Below are positions 32,585 through 41,741 of a stretch of 64,000 bases of DNA, one piece after another. Position numbers and translations under genes: made by a program. Source of the DNA: Bacillota bacterium (GTDB taxonomy: Bacteria > Bacillota > Clostridia > Christensenellales > CAG-138); assembly GCA_023395595.1 (NCBI GenBank), contig JAEWYO010000070.1:1-64000 (forward strand), written 5' to 3'. Numbering within the stretch: the stretch's first letter is position 1; each line of letters starts with the position of its first letter. The notes under the pieces were generated by a model. The model saw only the letters and a list, made by a program, of their open reading frames with translations. It was not told the DNA's origin and made no database searches.

Positions 32585-34219
32585 TCAATCGCCAACGGGC
32601 AGGGCGTAGAGGTCGTTTTCGTTGACATTGAATTGGCTTTGGAAATATTCTTGTACCATAGTAATTGTATATGCATATAAATCGTCATTGGTCGAAGTTT
32701 TGTAGACTTTTTGAAGTAATTCCAAAACAGTCATGTTTTCCGGCACGATTCCGTCCTGATGCCTTCCTTCTTTCGGGAAATACTCAAAATCGCCTTTGAT
32801 GTCTCCCTCAGTCAGCGTCGCTTCGCAATAAAAACGGCGATCGTTCACATAATACCAAATGACAAGGGGATTCCCGTTGATCTCGGTGTAATACTCGATG
32901 TCCCAGCCGGGGTTGCCGCCCCGTTCCGGACGATTGACGCGGACGCGAACCGGACTTCCGTTCTGATCCGCGTTGAATTCGCACCAGCCGTTTTTTTGAT
33001 CGGGCACAAAGCCGAGCGTGACGAGTGAGCGCGCCTCAAACGGCATCTGGAAGAGCTGATCCGCGCGCATGGCAAACGCTTGCTCGACCTGCTCGTCGAA
33101 GATTTGTATGGGTAAAAGCAGAACACCCTCCGCGCTGACCTCACCCAGCGCCGTATGCACGGTGGATTCTGCCGCCGCACGGTCGCCAGTCCCAAAGCGG
33201 AACTCTTGTTTAGAGGCGTCGTACATGTAGTCCGTTAGAACGGTATCGTCTTTGAGAACCGTACACACATATGTGTTTGCAAGCGGGTGCCGCCGGACGA
33301 CGAGGAAGTAGCCATTGTCCAGGGATAATGTCATCCGAACAGAGTCCGCTTCCAACTCCTTGGGTGGCGTACCCCACTCTGAATGGTTGACGGTGAACAT
33401 CGCCGTTCCTTTTGGATAGGAGGCGATCATGCTATTTAGATCAATCGTAAAACCCAAATCGGACAGGCTCGAAGCCATCTGAAAATCTGCCTCATCAAGC
33501 TTGACATAGATACCAGCCAGCGGCGAATAATCTTCGATTGGGCATTCGGCAAGCATAAGGCGACGCAGGTTGGTGAGCCCCGCGAGCGGGGAAACGTCTT
33601 TCACCTGCGTGTGCGCGAACGTTAGATTCACCATCTTCGTGAGGCTGGATAACACGCTTAGATCCGTAATCGTCGAATAATCAAGCATTAAGAAATCGAG
33701 ATTGGTTAGCTTGGAAAGCGTACTGTAATCGCTTGCCTGACAATTGAAAAGCGTCATCCCACGCAGATTTGTCAAACCGGCAAGCGGGGTGATATCCTCC
33801 ACCGGATTTCCGCCAAGCGAAAGCGAGGTCAGCTTTGTTAACCCGGCAAGCGGCGAGATATCCTTGATATTATGAAACTGAAGTTCAAGTGTTTCTAGAT
33901 TGGTAAAGGCTTCCAGTCCGCTAATGTCGTGAATCTGCGTTTCCTCCGGTATAAACTGCTGCCACTCAATACCGAGCTTTAGCTCTTTGACCGCCCCTGC
34001 CTCGGTTAGCGTGATGTCGCCTTCGGGCTTGCCGATTGCCTCACGTACCATCTTTTCGAGCAGCGGGTCGCTAAACACAACAACACGCTCTGGCGTTGCG
34101 GTCAGTTCCGGTGTAGGCAGAGCCGCTTCGGGAGCGGGCGCACCGCAGGAGGCAACGCCGAGCAACAGGATTGCGCACAGGCATCCGGGTAGGATGCGCG
34201 TTTGAAACAGTTTCTTCAT
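32585..34219 (-). CDS. Leucine-rich-repeat lipoprotein
   Basis: 544 residues from ATG 34219 with AAAGGAG at ideal spacing; a longer frame from 34249 would spoil the signal. Signal peptide and lipobox GVASC put the lipid on Cys25. After a short linker, DPLLEKMVREAIGKPEG caps an internalin-like LRR block of about seven ~22-residue repeats (for example NIKDISPLAGLTKLTSLSLG and VEDITPLAGLTNL) to about residue 250. The C-terminal ~290 residues are a beta-rich domain I do not recognise. The cap and repeats are clearly related to the outside part of the neighbouring kinase, suggesting that both recognise similar ligands or each other. Confidence 0.88.
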   Translation of the reverse strand: MKKLFQTRILPGCLCAILLLGVASCGAPAPEAALPTPELTATPERVVVFSDPLLEKMVREAIGKPEGDITLTEAGAVKELKLGIEWQQFIPEETQIHDISGLEAFTNLETLELQFHNIKDISPLAGLTKLTSLSLGGNPVEDITPLAGLTNLRGMTLFNCQASDYSTLSKLTNLDFLMLDYSTITDLSVLSSLTKMVNLTFAHTQVKDVSPLAGLTNLRRLMLAECPIEDYSPLAGIYVKLDEADFQMASSLSDLGFTIDLNSMIASYPKGTAMFTVNHSEWGTPPKELEADSVRMTLSLDNGYFLVVRRHPLANTYVCTVLKDDTVLTDYMYDASKQEFRFGTGDRAAAESTVHTALGEVSAEGVLLLPIQIFDEQVEQAFAMRADQLFQMPFEARSLVTLGFVPDQKNGWCEFNADQNGSPVRVRVNRPERGGNPGWDIEYYTEINGNPLVIWYYVNDRRFYCEATLTEGDIKGDFEYFPKEGRHQDGIVPENMTVLELLQKVYKTSTNDDLYAYTITMVQEYFQSQFNVNENDLYALPVGD

Positions 34220-34370
34220 ACGGTAACTCCTTTCAAGTCGGGTGTACAAAACGAATGCTGCAACGTTTTAAAACCGTATCTCGATTTTGTGGATTGGAGA
34301 ACGTCGTGGGGTTCGTCATCAAAATGACGTGCCTGTTGATGGAGGTTACGTTAACCGCATCGTAACACAA

Positions 34371-34410
34371 CAAAACCCGCGAAAGGTGTGCAGTTTGCAC
34401 ACTCGCGGGC
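34371..34410 (-). terminator. Terminator between kinase and LRR lipoprotein genes
   Basis: On the minus strand CCCGCGA/TCGCGGG (34409-34403 with 34382-34376), with an inner GTGTGC/GCACAC stem, followed by TTTTGTTGTG. The lipoprotein and second HTH gene therefore need their own promoter or read-through. Confidence 0.83.
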
Positions 34411-34486
34411 TATTTGTATGGGATATCGCGTTATTTTACTGCTTATTTGAGCAAAACGGAACTTGTTGAGGTGAACAGGGCAATGA

Positions 34487-36157
34487 TCACTGGTATGTGA
34501 TTGTAAATTGAGCGGAAGCTAGGCTGAGTTCGGCTTCGGTACGCATGTCTTTGGGCAAGAAAACTTCCTTGAGTTGCGGCGCTCCGAGCAGCGGCGCGAG
34601 ATCGCGATCCCGCACAACACCGAGCTCCAGATGCTCCAACCCGGCGAACGTGTCGATTCCCTGCAGGGTATCCACGGAAGTAGCGGAAAGCTTCAGAAAC
34701 CGGAGTCCCTCCAGCCCTGCAAACGCATGCAGCGAGGTAACGCGTGTTTTACCCGCATCCACGGTTTCCAGCAGCGGGCAGGTGGAAAGCATCGAGAAAT
34801 CGGACACGCGAGAGTCAAACACACAAAGCGCACGAAGGGAGTACAGTCCCGCAAGCGGCGAAACATCCGCAATCGGGTTGTGGTTGAGATCGGCTTCCTC
34901 CAATGCGTCGAGGCTGGCCAGCGGTGAAACATCGCTGATATCCTGCAACTCGATTCGTATTAGGGTGAGATTTTTAAGGCGGCTAAGATCGTTCAGTGTC
35001 CGGATTCCGCCGTTTTGCGCGCTTTGGCTTTGCAATACCATTCGATCTTTCGCGGCATAGAACGCATTTGCATCGGCAAGAACCATGTCTCCGAAAATGT
35101 AGATTTCCCGTATATTCAGGAGGTCCTCCTCCCGTATGGGTGCGGTTTTGTTCAAACCAAGCGTTTGCCGCACGGCCTGTTCGATGAGTGGCTCCTCAAA
35201 CCGGACGGAGCTGGACGCAAGTACCGCGGGTGCGAAGTCGGTATATCGCCCGAGCGCGAAACCGGTGCAAAGGCAGATGAACGCGGCTGCCACGTAGATG
35301 AGTGCGCGCAGAATGCGCCTTTGCACATGGCCATCGGCATGCTGGAGCGCTTTCTTCACCTGAGATGCAGAGGAATAGCGGCGATCCGGCGTGAGTTCGG
35401 TGCAGGTTTTTACGATTTTTTGCAGACGCGGGGAGTCCAGCTTTGGCATCGCCTTTCGCGGCTGCGATTCGCCTGTGAGCAGCCAGCCAATCAGCACGCC
35501 GAGCGAGAAAATATCCGTGCGGTTGTCCGTCTGCGAAAAGCCGTATTGCTCCGGCGGCGCAAAATCCACTGTTCCAAAATAGCGCGTGTCCTTCGCGGCA
35601 GAGGCGTCATATTCGCGCGAAATACCAAAGTCGATCAGCCAGACCTTGTTCGCTTCGTCGATGATAATATTCTGCGGCTTGATGTCGCGGTGGATGATCG
35701 GCGGTGTAAGGCTGTGCAGATAGGCTAGAATATCGCAAATCTGCGTAGCGATACAGACCGCCTGCGCGGGAGAAGGATGTGTTTGCGCGGTGTATTCGTT
35801 GAGCGGAAGCCCCGCGATATAGTCCCGCACGACGCAAAGCATGGTTTCGTTCTCATATTCCGCCCGGTAGCGCGGGATTGCAGGATAGGACACCTTTTGC
35901 AGCAGCGCGGCCTCCGTCAGACCGTAGGCACGGCTTTCGCCGAGATAGCATTTGGCGAGGTATTCTTTGCCGGATGCGCGATCCAAAACGAGGAGCGTCT
36001 CCGCATTCTCACTGGCAGAGAGACAAGCGAGTGCCTCATAATCTGCGAAAAAAGCTGCGGGGTAGCGGGTGGCGTCAAACCCGATGAGCAAGTCGGACTC
36101 GAGTCCAACCGGATCGGGCGCGGGTTGCCGGGGGGTATCGTCTTGCCGCTCAGTCAT
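34487..36157 (-). CDS. Transmembrane Ser/Thr protein kinase with extracellular leucine-rich repeats
   Basis: 556 residues. Kinase domain about 35-275: ATP Lys69 in YLAKCY, HRDIKPQN (156-163), DFG (176-178), APPEQYG and DIFSLGVL are all present; the glycine loop is degenerate (CLSASENAETLL in place of GxGxxG). One membrane helix (about 284-303) follows, then outside a cap (EEPLIEQAVRQTLGL) and about six LRR repeats (DVSPLASLDALEEADLNHN and so on). PASTA domains, the usual sensor of Firmicute PknB, are absent. Start overlaps the upstream HTH gene by 8 bp. It is laid out as a receptor kinase: LRR sensor outside, kinase inside, transcription factor next door. Confidence 0.92.
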   Translation of the reverse strand: MTERQDDTPRQPAPDPVGLESDLLIGFDATRYPAAFFADYEALACLSASENAETLLVLDRASGKEYLAKCYLGESRAYGLTEAALLQKVSYPAIPRYRAEYENETMLCVVRDYIAGLPLNEYTAQTHPSPAQAVCIATQICDILAYLHSLTPPIIHRDIKPQNIIIDEANKVWLIDFGISREYDASAAKDTRYFGTVDFAPPEQYGFSQTDNRTDIFSLGVLIGWLLTGESQPRKAMPKLDSPRLQKIVKTCTELTPDRRYSSASQVKKALQHADGHVQRRILRALIYVAAAFICLCTGFALGRYTDFAPAVLASSSVRFEEPLIEQAVRQTLGLNKTAPIREEDLLNIREIYIFGDMVLADANAFYAAKDRMVLQSQSAQNGGIRTLNDLSRLKNLTLIRIELQDISDVSPLASLDALEEADLNHNPIADVSPLAGLYSLRALCVFDSRVSDFSMLSTCPLLETVDAGKTRVTSLHAFAGLEGLRFLKLSATSVDTLQGIDTFAGLEHLELGVVRDRDLAPLLGAPQLKEVFLPKDMRTEAELSLASAQFTITYQ

Positions 36158-36611
36158 TCCTGTCCTCCCGCCCTAGCAGCGTCAGCCCCATGCTATCCAG
36201 CGCGCTTTGCGTTTCCCAGACGCTGCGTTTCTCATGCAGGCAGCGCAGCAGCACGATATCGCGCGGAATCTTTGGATAGAGCGGGGCTTGTCTTGCAATC
36301 TTTAATAATTCCTGTGCGCCTTCCACATCCAGCCCAAAGCCGAACGCGAGCTGAATCACCTTGTCGCGGGAGGGCTTGCGGATGCCGTTGAAGAGCTGAT
36401 AGGCATAGTTGCGGGGGATATCGGAGCGCGCAATCACAGCGGCGCGAGAGAGCGAAAGCTCCTCGCACAGTGCGCAAAGAAAACGGTGAAACGCGGGCAT
36501 CTCCATCAGATCAGCATTGTCTCGCAGATAGGTGCCCACATCCGGCGCGCGAAAAAGGCGCTCCAGCAGGAGCTTTGTGATGCTTGTCTGAGGCTGCGGT
36601 GTTTGCTCCAT
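36150..36611 (-). CDS. HTH (XRE-like) protein translationally coupled to the receptor kinase
   Basis: 153 residues; N-terminal ~65 residues helical, then NYAYQLFNGIRKPSRDKVIQ with the HTH, then GFGLDVEGAQELLKIARQAP and a helical tail. GGGAGA lies 8 nt before the ATG. Its end overlaps the kinase start by 8 bp, so the pair is made together and the HTH protein is the likely substrate of, or regulator of, the kinase. Several Ser/Thr residues near the N-terminus (TSITKLL) could be phosphorylated, but nothing in the sequence proves this. Confidence 0.78.
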   Translation of the reverse strand: MEQTPQPQTSITKLLLERLFRAPDVGTYLRDNADLMEMPAFHRFLCALCEELSLSRAAVIARSDIPRNYAYQLFNGIRKPSRDKVIQLAFGFGLDVEGAQELLKIARQAPLYPKIPRDIVLLRCLHEKRSVWETQSALDSMGLTLLGREDRND

Positions 36612-37085
36612 GTCATTCTCCCGTTTCGTTCGTGATTGCAGCAGGCGCGCCTATTGCAGCGTCGGATAAACGGCGATGGAATCGTGATTGTGCGAAAGGT
36701 TTGTAACGCTGTTGCGTTCCGTACGCTGGCTGTGCTGCCGTGGAAACACTTTTTACAACGTTTTCTTGTTTCTTATTATAGTGACAAGCGCAAAGAGATG
36801 CAAGAAATGCAGGCGGTTTTGTTCGAACGATCCGATCGATCGTAACTGCCGGAATGTGTGCTGTGTGCATAACAAAGGCAGATGAATATTCGTTATGATG
36901 AATCAATCGGAGACATTTCTGGAATCTTGCAAGTTTGATCATTGACGGGACAGGAAAGGAGCCCCGCGCGCAGAATAGGATGCATCGTGCGGTGATGTTG
37001 CATTGTAACAATGGATGACGATTCTACACTGCTTTTGCGAATGTTTGATCCATCACATGAAATATGATCATTGGAGGAAACGAAT
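36612..37085. promoter_or_regulatory. Divergent control region upstream of HTH-kinase and of the small membrane protein gene
   Basis: About 470 bp without a gene. It holds a perfect 10-bp palindrome CGATCGATCG (36833-36842), preceded by TTCGAA (36822-36827), and a perfect 13-bp palindrome CATTGTAACAATG (37001-37013) about 70 bp before the plus-strand gene. These are candidate operators for the HTH proteins. No clear consensus promoter was identified. Confidence 0.4.
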
Positions 37086-37745
37086 ATGTGTGCAAAGAGC
37101 CTGTTTACGGCAAACGGAAAGTATTTTACGCAAAACGGAGCACCGGCGCTTCAATCCTGCGGGATCAGCAGCGCGGACAAGGGGGTAGCTGTCGCGCTCT
37201 CCGCACAGCCGGATACCCCGGAACGGATGAACATCTGGTACTTGCGCGCGCCGGGAGACAGTGCGATGCACTACCTCTATTTCCGCGATCTGGTGGATAT
37301 TCGCGTCTGTGCGCTTCTGGATGGCGGCGCGCAGCAGGGCGTTCGCCTCACGGGGAAAAACGGGGAACTGCATGTGTTCGACATGAAATCTCCGCTGATG
37401 GCGCAAAATCTATTGCAAAAACTGCTTCCGCTTGCGAAGGGTGCGCTGGAAGAAAATCGCGCGATTGCGCAGCAGCTGAATCTGCCGCAGGAAGACGCGC
37501 CCGTTTTTCTTAGCGTAGCGGCAAAAGAAGAGCAAACACCAGAAAAAAAGGCAGCCGAACGAAAGAAAAACGGCTTACACATCCTCGGCATCGTTTTGCA
37601 AGGCATCGGATATCTGCTGCTGATCGGCATGATCGGTGCATGCATCAACGACCAAGGTGGCACAGACTGGTCGGGCGCATGGATTGGCGTTCTTGTGTTC
37701 ATCGGGTTGATCATTGGCGGAACGGTGCTGGCGAAGAAAAACTGA
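37086..37745 (+). CDS. Uncharacterised protein with C-terminal membrane hairpin
   Basis: 219 residues. The N-terminal ~135 residues are soluble and beta-rich (WYLRAPGDSAMHYLYFRDL, VRLTGKNGELHVFDM), PH-like in appearance; a Lys/Glu linker (KEEQTPEKKAAERKKN) leads to two membrane helices (about 170-190 and 198-216) and a KKN end. ATG 37086 has GGAGG at 37073-37077; the TTG at 37071 would include the ribosome site. Family not recognised. It is divergent from the HTH-kinase genes. Confidence 0.75.
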   Translation: MCAKSLFTANGKYFTQNGAPALQSCGISSADKGVAVALSAQPDTPERMNIWYLRAPGDSAMHYLYFRDLVDIRVCALLDGGAQQGVRLTGKNGELHVFDMKSPLMAQNLLQKLLPLAKGALEENRAIAQQLNLPQEDAPVFLSVAAKEEQTPEKKAAERKKNGLHILGIVLQGIGYLLLIGMIGACINDQGGTDWSGAWIGVLVFIGLIIGGTVLAKKN

Positions 37746-37836
37746 ACGGAAAGCGGCAGCGCGCTGTTGGCTGCGCAGTCGCGTAAACATAGCAAGCGAA
37801 GCGGAGGGAGTGACTGTCTTTTGCGGAAGAAAGCGG

Positions 37837-39027
37837 TTACTCCTTCGGCTTTTTCATCAATCGCGCATACGAGATGGAATCCTTGCCAAAACGGGAGCGG
37901 ATGCTGTCCATCGCGTGGTCAAGCTTGGCGCTTTTGAGCTTGTCCTCCGTTGTGTCGCCGATGAGCGTCATCTGTTCGGCGCAGCAATCGCTGAGGGTTG
38001 CCGCCGTCACGGAAAGCAGGCGCACGGGCGAGGACATCGACCAGGATTTGTCCGCGATGGCGACCGCTGCCTCATAGATTTCGCGTGTAACGTTGGTAGG
38101 TGCGGGGAGCTTCTGTTGTCGTGAGATGGTCGCAAGAAACGGGTCTTTGATTTGTATCTGAACGGTGGAACAAAACAGCGCATGCTTGCGCAGGCGCGAC
38201 CCGACCTGATCGCACAATGCAAGCAGCCCCGAACAAATTTCCTGCCGCCCGACCAGATCGTGTGGAAACGTGATGCTGTTGCCGATGCTTTTGGGCGAAT
38301 CGCTCTCGTCCGCGCGGCGCACGAGGCTGTGATCCTCACCCGCGGCGTATTCCCAGATTGTCTCCCCGCTGCGCCCTAGAAGAAGCCGGAGCTGATCGCG
38401 TCCGGCTTTTGCGATGTCGCCGATGGTCTCAATGCCCATTTGCGCGAGGCGCTGAGCCGTTGTGCTGCCGACAAACATCATGTCCCGCGCGGGGAGCGGC
38501 CAGAGGAGACTTGTATAGTTTTCTCGTGTGATGCAGGTTGTTGCGTCGGGCTTTTTGTAGTCGCTGCCCAGCTTCGCGAATATTTTGTTGAATGAAACAC
38601 CGACGGAGATCGTGATGCCGATCTCTTCGCAAATCCGCCTGCGCAGCTCGTTTGCAATCTGTTCTCCGCTGCCGAACTTATGCAGTGTTCCTGTAACGTC
38701 CAGCCATGATTCGTCGATGCTGAACGGTTCCACCAAGTCTGTATACTGCCCATAGATCTGGTTGATTTGGTCGCTGATTTGCTCATACAGGTCGTGATGC
38801 GGAACCACAAGGGTGAGCTCCGGGCATTTTCGCTTCGCCTGCCAGATGGTTTCGGCGGTTTGGATGCCATATCGTTTGGCCAGTTCGTTTTTTGCGAGGA
38901 TGATACCGTGCCGGCTCTCCGGGTCACCGCAGACCGCCATGGGCACGCGCTTTAGCTCCGGATGAGAGATACACTCAACCGAAGCAAAATACGAGTTGCA
39001 ATCACAATGCAATATCGTGCGATCCAT
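37837..39027 (-). CDS. Y-family DNA polymerase (DinB/Pol IV type)
   Basis: 396 residues; translesion DNA polymerase. The first catalytic Asp is in ILHCDCNSYFASVE and the catalytic pair is in PFSIDESWLDVTG; the little-finger domain begins near residue 235 (SIGNSITFPHDL). The opening and the length are those of DinB-like enzymes of Clostridia. A LexA-like box overlaps its promoter region, so SOS control is likely. Whether it belongs to DinB or to the UvrC/YqjW subgroup is not decided. Confidence 0.92.
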   Translation of the reverse strand: MDRTILHCDCNSYFASVECISHPELKRVPMAVCGDPESRHGIILAKNELAKRYGIQTAETIWQAKRKCPELTLVVPHHDLYEQISDQINQIYGQYTDLVEPFSIDESWLDVTGTLHKFGSGEQIANELRRRICEEIGITISVGVSFNKIFAKLGSDYKKPDATTCITRENYTSLLWPLPARDMMFVGSTTAQRLAQMGIETIGDIAKAGRDQLRLLLGRSGETIWEYAAGEDHSLVRRADESDSPKSIGNSITFPHDLVGRQEICSGLLALCDQVGSRLRKHALFCSTVQIQIKDPFLATISRQQKLPAPTNVTREIYEAAVAIADKSWSMSSPVRLLSVTAATLSDCCAEQMTLIGDTTEDKLKSAKLDHAMDSIRSRFGKDSISYARLMKKPKE

Positions 39028-39117
39028 GCGTGCCTTTCTGTCCTCCTAAGGGTCATTTGCGCGTATAAGTGATGATACATAAGCATATCTTCCCGCGAAC
39101 GGGTTTATCCGCGCGTG

Positions 39118-39137
39118 CGAACGATAGTTCTATTATA
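39118..39137 (-). promoter_or_regulatory. LexA-like (SOS) box and -10 element of the polymerase gene
   Basis: Minus-strand TATAAT occupies 39137-39132. Immediately downstream lies CGAAC-GATA-GTTCT (39118-39131), 11 of 14 positions of the Gram-positive SOS box CGAACRNRYGTTYG, with arms separated by 4 bp. It is about 95 bp before the gene start. The -35 is poor, so exact promoter placement is tentative. Confidence 0.5.
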
Positions 39138-39150
39138 CCAAAGTACAGCA

Positions 39151-39187
39151 AGAAAAAAACAGCCTTCGTTTCTTGGAAGGCTGTTTG
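39151..39187 (-). terminator. Terminator of the MarR gene
   Basis: On the minus strand AAACAGCCTT/AAGGCTGTTT (39186-39177 with 39066+100 to 39157) is followed by TTTTCTTGC; the stem is 10 bp with a 10-nt loop. It shields the polymerase gene from read-through. Confidence 0.88.
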
Positions 39188-39204
39188 TGCTTGACCGATA
39201 TGGT

Positions 39205-39726
39205 TTATTCGGCGCTTTTTTTCACGCGCTTGACAGGAACCAGCTTTTGCGAGGTCGTGTGTTCATCGTGCAGATCCAGACAGGCGGAAGCCAGCATCGC
39301 AGTGACATGCGGCAGATATTCCTTCGGGATGGCGCTGCCCGCATCGGCGATGTGCTTGAACCATGACTCATTGATGTAAAGAGAATATTTGATATACTGC
39401 TCTTTTCCGTATTCTGTTGCCTGAATGATGATGTCCTTGCGATTGCCACTGATGTTGAATTTTTGCAGCAGGCCTATCTCGACAAGCGAATTTGCGAGCT
39501 TGGAAAACGTACTGTAAGAAATTCCGAGCCGATAGGCAATGCGGGACATGTTTTGCATTTCGTTTTCGTTTTCAAGAATATACTCGACCACCTGAATCTG
39601 CGCAAACGAGATGGCAATATCCGTGCCCAAGAACTGCTTCTTGTGCAACACGCTGGAGTATTCGTTGCTGAAGCGAATCAGCTTCTCGATGATATCGCGA
39701 TATTCGCCCATCCATTCTAGTTTCAT
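39205..39726 (-). CDS. MarR-type winged-helix regulator
   Basis: 173 residues. A helical N-terminus, then a winged HTH (about 55-110): NMSRIAYRLGISYSTFSKLANSLVEIGLLQKF, with the wing around SGNRKDIIIQATEYG. The long C-terminal helix (EYLPHVTAMLASACLDLHDE) is the usual dimer part. It is divergent from glpK across 390 bp; control of glpK is possible but no operator was recognised. Confidence 0.82.
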   Translation of the reverse strand: MKLEWMGEYRDIIEKLIRFSNEYSSVLHKKQFLGTDIAISFAQIQVVEYILENENEMQNMSRIAYRLGISYSTFSKLANSLVEIGLLQKFNISGNRKDIIIQATEYGKEQYIKYSLYINESWFKHIADAGSAIPKEYLPHVTAMLASACLDLHDEHTTSQKLVPVKRVKKSAE

Positions 39727-40117
39727 TGGTAACTCCTATCAACAACATGCAAGCGCCCCCCGCATTGGCAGGCGAAAGCGAGCAAGAAAAAAGTGTGCAT
39801 CTGATATTCCTAAACGCATATAAAATTATAGCCCTTTTTGCGTGGATTGAAAAGACAAATCCGCACAAGCGCAAGCATGCAACAAATGAAACACAAATAT
39901 TACATGTAGAATAAATTATTGACAGAGAAACAATATAGATTTAAGATAACACAAAAGACACACATATGACACATTATTGCGGCGCGAGGAAGCGTTGCCC
40001 CGTCTAGCATCATCTGTACACAGGAATTGACTCATTCTCAGGATGGAATCACCACAACCGTAAAAACCACATAAGACGAATAAAACATTCGCTTCAACGC
40101 CGACAGGGAGGATACCA
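39727..40117 (+). promoter_or_regulatory. MarR-glpK intergenic region with glpK promoter
   Basis: TTGACA (39920-39925), 17 bp, TAAGAT (39943-39948) is a good sigma-A promoter pointing to glpK and gives a leader of about 160 nt. No terminator/antiterminator of the GlpP type was recognised in that leader. The rest is AT-rich with no gene. Confidence 0.7.
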
Positions 40118-41617
40118 ATGGCGCGCTATATTCTTGCGCTGGATCAGGGCACGACGAGCTCCCGCGCGATCTTGTTTGACCAGCAGATGCATATCATTGC
40201 ACAGGCACAAAGGGAGTTTACGCAGTATTATCCCAAGCAGGGCTGGGTGGAACATGACCCAATGGAGATCTATTCCTCGCAATATGGCGTTCTGAGCGAG
40301 GCGATTGTAAAGAGCAATGTCGATCTGGGCGACATCGCCGCAATCGGAATCACCAACCAGCGCGAGACGACCATCGTTTGGGACAAGGCGACTGGAATGC
40401 CGATCTACAACGCGATTGTTTGGCAATGCCGCCGCACATCCGAAGTCTCCGATGCGCTAAAAGAAGCGGGGCTGACGGAGGAGATCCGGCAAGCCACCGG
40501 CCTCGTGCCGGATGCATATTTTTCTGGAACAAAGATCAAATGGATACTCGATCATGTGGACGGCGCGCGTGAGCGGGCGGAACGCGGGGAGCTGTTGTTT
40601 GGCACCGTCGATACGTGGCTGACGTGGAAGCTTACCGGCGGAGAAGAGCACGTGACGGATGTGACCAACGCCTCCCGCACGATGATCTATAACATCAAAG
40701 ACCTCTGCTGGGATGAAAAACTGCTCAAAATGCTGGATATTCCGCGGCAGATACTGCCAAGGGTTTGCAGCAGCAGTGAAATCTACGGCTACGCCACCAT
40801 CTCCGGCGTGAAGATTCCGATTGCGGGCATCGCGGGGGACCAGCAGGCGGCGCTCTTCGGGCAGGCTTGCTTTAAGCGCGGCGAAGCGAAAAACACGTAT
40901 GGAACGGGTTGCTTCCTGCTCATGAACACGGCAGACCAACTAGTCTATAGCAAGAACGGCCTGCTTACAACAATTGCCATCGGCCTCGGCGGGACGGTGC
41001 AGTACGCGCTGGAAGGCAGTGTCTTCATCGGCGGGGCTGTGATTCAGTGGCTGCGGGATGAGATGCGCTTCTTCTCTGAAAGCTGCGATGCGGAGTATTT
41101 TGCCAGCAAAGTGGACGACACAAACGGCGTTTACCTCGTGCCCGCGTTTGCCGGACTTGGCGCGCCGTATTGGGATATGTATGCGCGCGGCTGCATCATC
41201 GGGCTCACGCGCGGGACGACGCGGGAGCACATCATCCGCGCTGCGCAGGAATCGATTGCTTACCAGAGCCTCGCGCTCGTGGAGGCGATGGAGAAGGACA
41301 GCGGCATCCAGATCGATGTACTCAATGTGGATGGCGGGGCAAGCCGGGATGCGTTTTTGATGCAGTTCCAGGCGGATATTCTCAACCGCCCAGTGCATCG
41401 CCCGTGTATCCGCGAAACCACGGCGCTGGGCGTTGCTTTTCTCGCGGGGCTTGCGGTTGGGGTTTGGAAAGACACAAACGAAATCAAGCAGCTCTGGAGT
41501 TGCGACGCGGCTTTCACGCCGGACATGGAAGACGGCAAGCGCAAAAAGCTTTTGCGCGGTTGGCATCGCGCGGTGCAAAGAAGTTTTCAATGGAGCGAGC
41601 CGGATGACGAAGAGTAG
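40118..41617 (+). CDS. glpK: Glycerol kinase
   Basis: 499 residues, the normal length. ILALDQGTTSSRAILFD is the FGGY-kinase phosphate-binding opening with the catalytic-face Asp/Gln; GITNQRETTIVWD, PDAYFSGTKIKWILD, and GIAGDQQAALFGQ (catalytic Asp) follow, with the C-terminal signature GGASRDAFLMQFQADIL. It phosphorylates glycerol to glycerol-3-phosphate in the cytoplasm. GGGAGG precedes the ATG. No glpF or glpD is adjacent; the next gene is an unrelated hydrolase, so it may stand alone. Confidence 0.97.
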   Translation: MARYILALDQGTTSSRAILFDQQMHIIAQAQREFTQYYPKQGWVEHDPMEIYSSQYGVLSEAIVKSNVDLGDIAAIGITNQRETTIVWDKATGMPIYNAIVWQCRRTSEVSDALKEAGLTEEIRQATGLVPDAYFSGTKIKWILDHVDGARERAERGELLFGTVDTWLTWKLTGGEEHVTDVTNASRTMIYNIKDLCWDEKLLKMLDIPRQILPRVCSSSEIYGYATISGVKIPIAGIAGDQQAALFGQACFKRGEAKNTYGTGCFLLMNTADQLVYSKNGLLTTIAIGLGGTVQYALEGSVFIGGAVIQWLRDEMRFFSESCDAEYFASKVDDTNGVYLVPAFAGLGAPYWDMYARGCIIGLTRGTTREHIIRAAQESIAYQSLALVEAMEKDSGIQIDVLNVDGGASRDAFLMQFQADILNRPVHRPCIRETTALGVAFLAGLAVGVWKDTNEIKQLWSCDAAFTPDMEDGKRKKLLRGWHRAVQRSFQWSEPDDEE

Positions 41618-41741
41618 GACGAATCCAATTGAATGAGCAATAGAATTCCAGTCGATGGAATGATGACGGAATGGGAGGGACGTCTTTCAACCATCGCGCT
41701 AGCTCCAATACACAAACCAAATCAGAAAGAGGAGAGAAAAC

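Noticed and set aside
37800..37856. Terminator between the membrane-protein and polymerase genes
   Set aside because: GGAGTGAC/GTTACTCC can pair only with a long loop and lies partly in the polymerase 3' end; too weak to call.
40940..41590. Minus-strand long open frame within glpK
   Set aside because: Shadow of the glycerol kinase gene; Arg/His-rich composition and no ribosome site.
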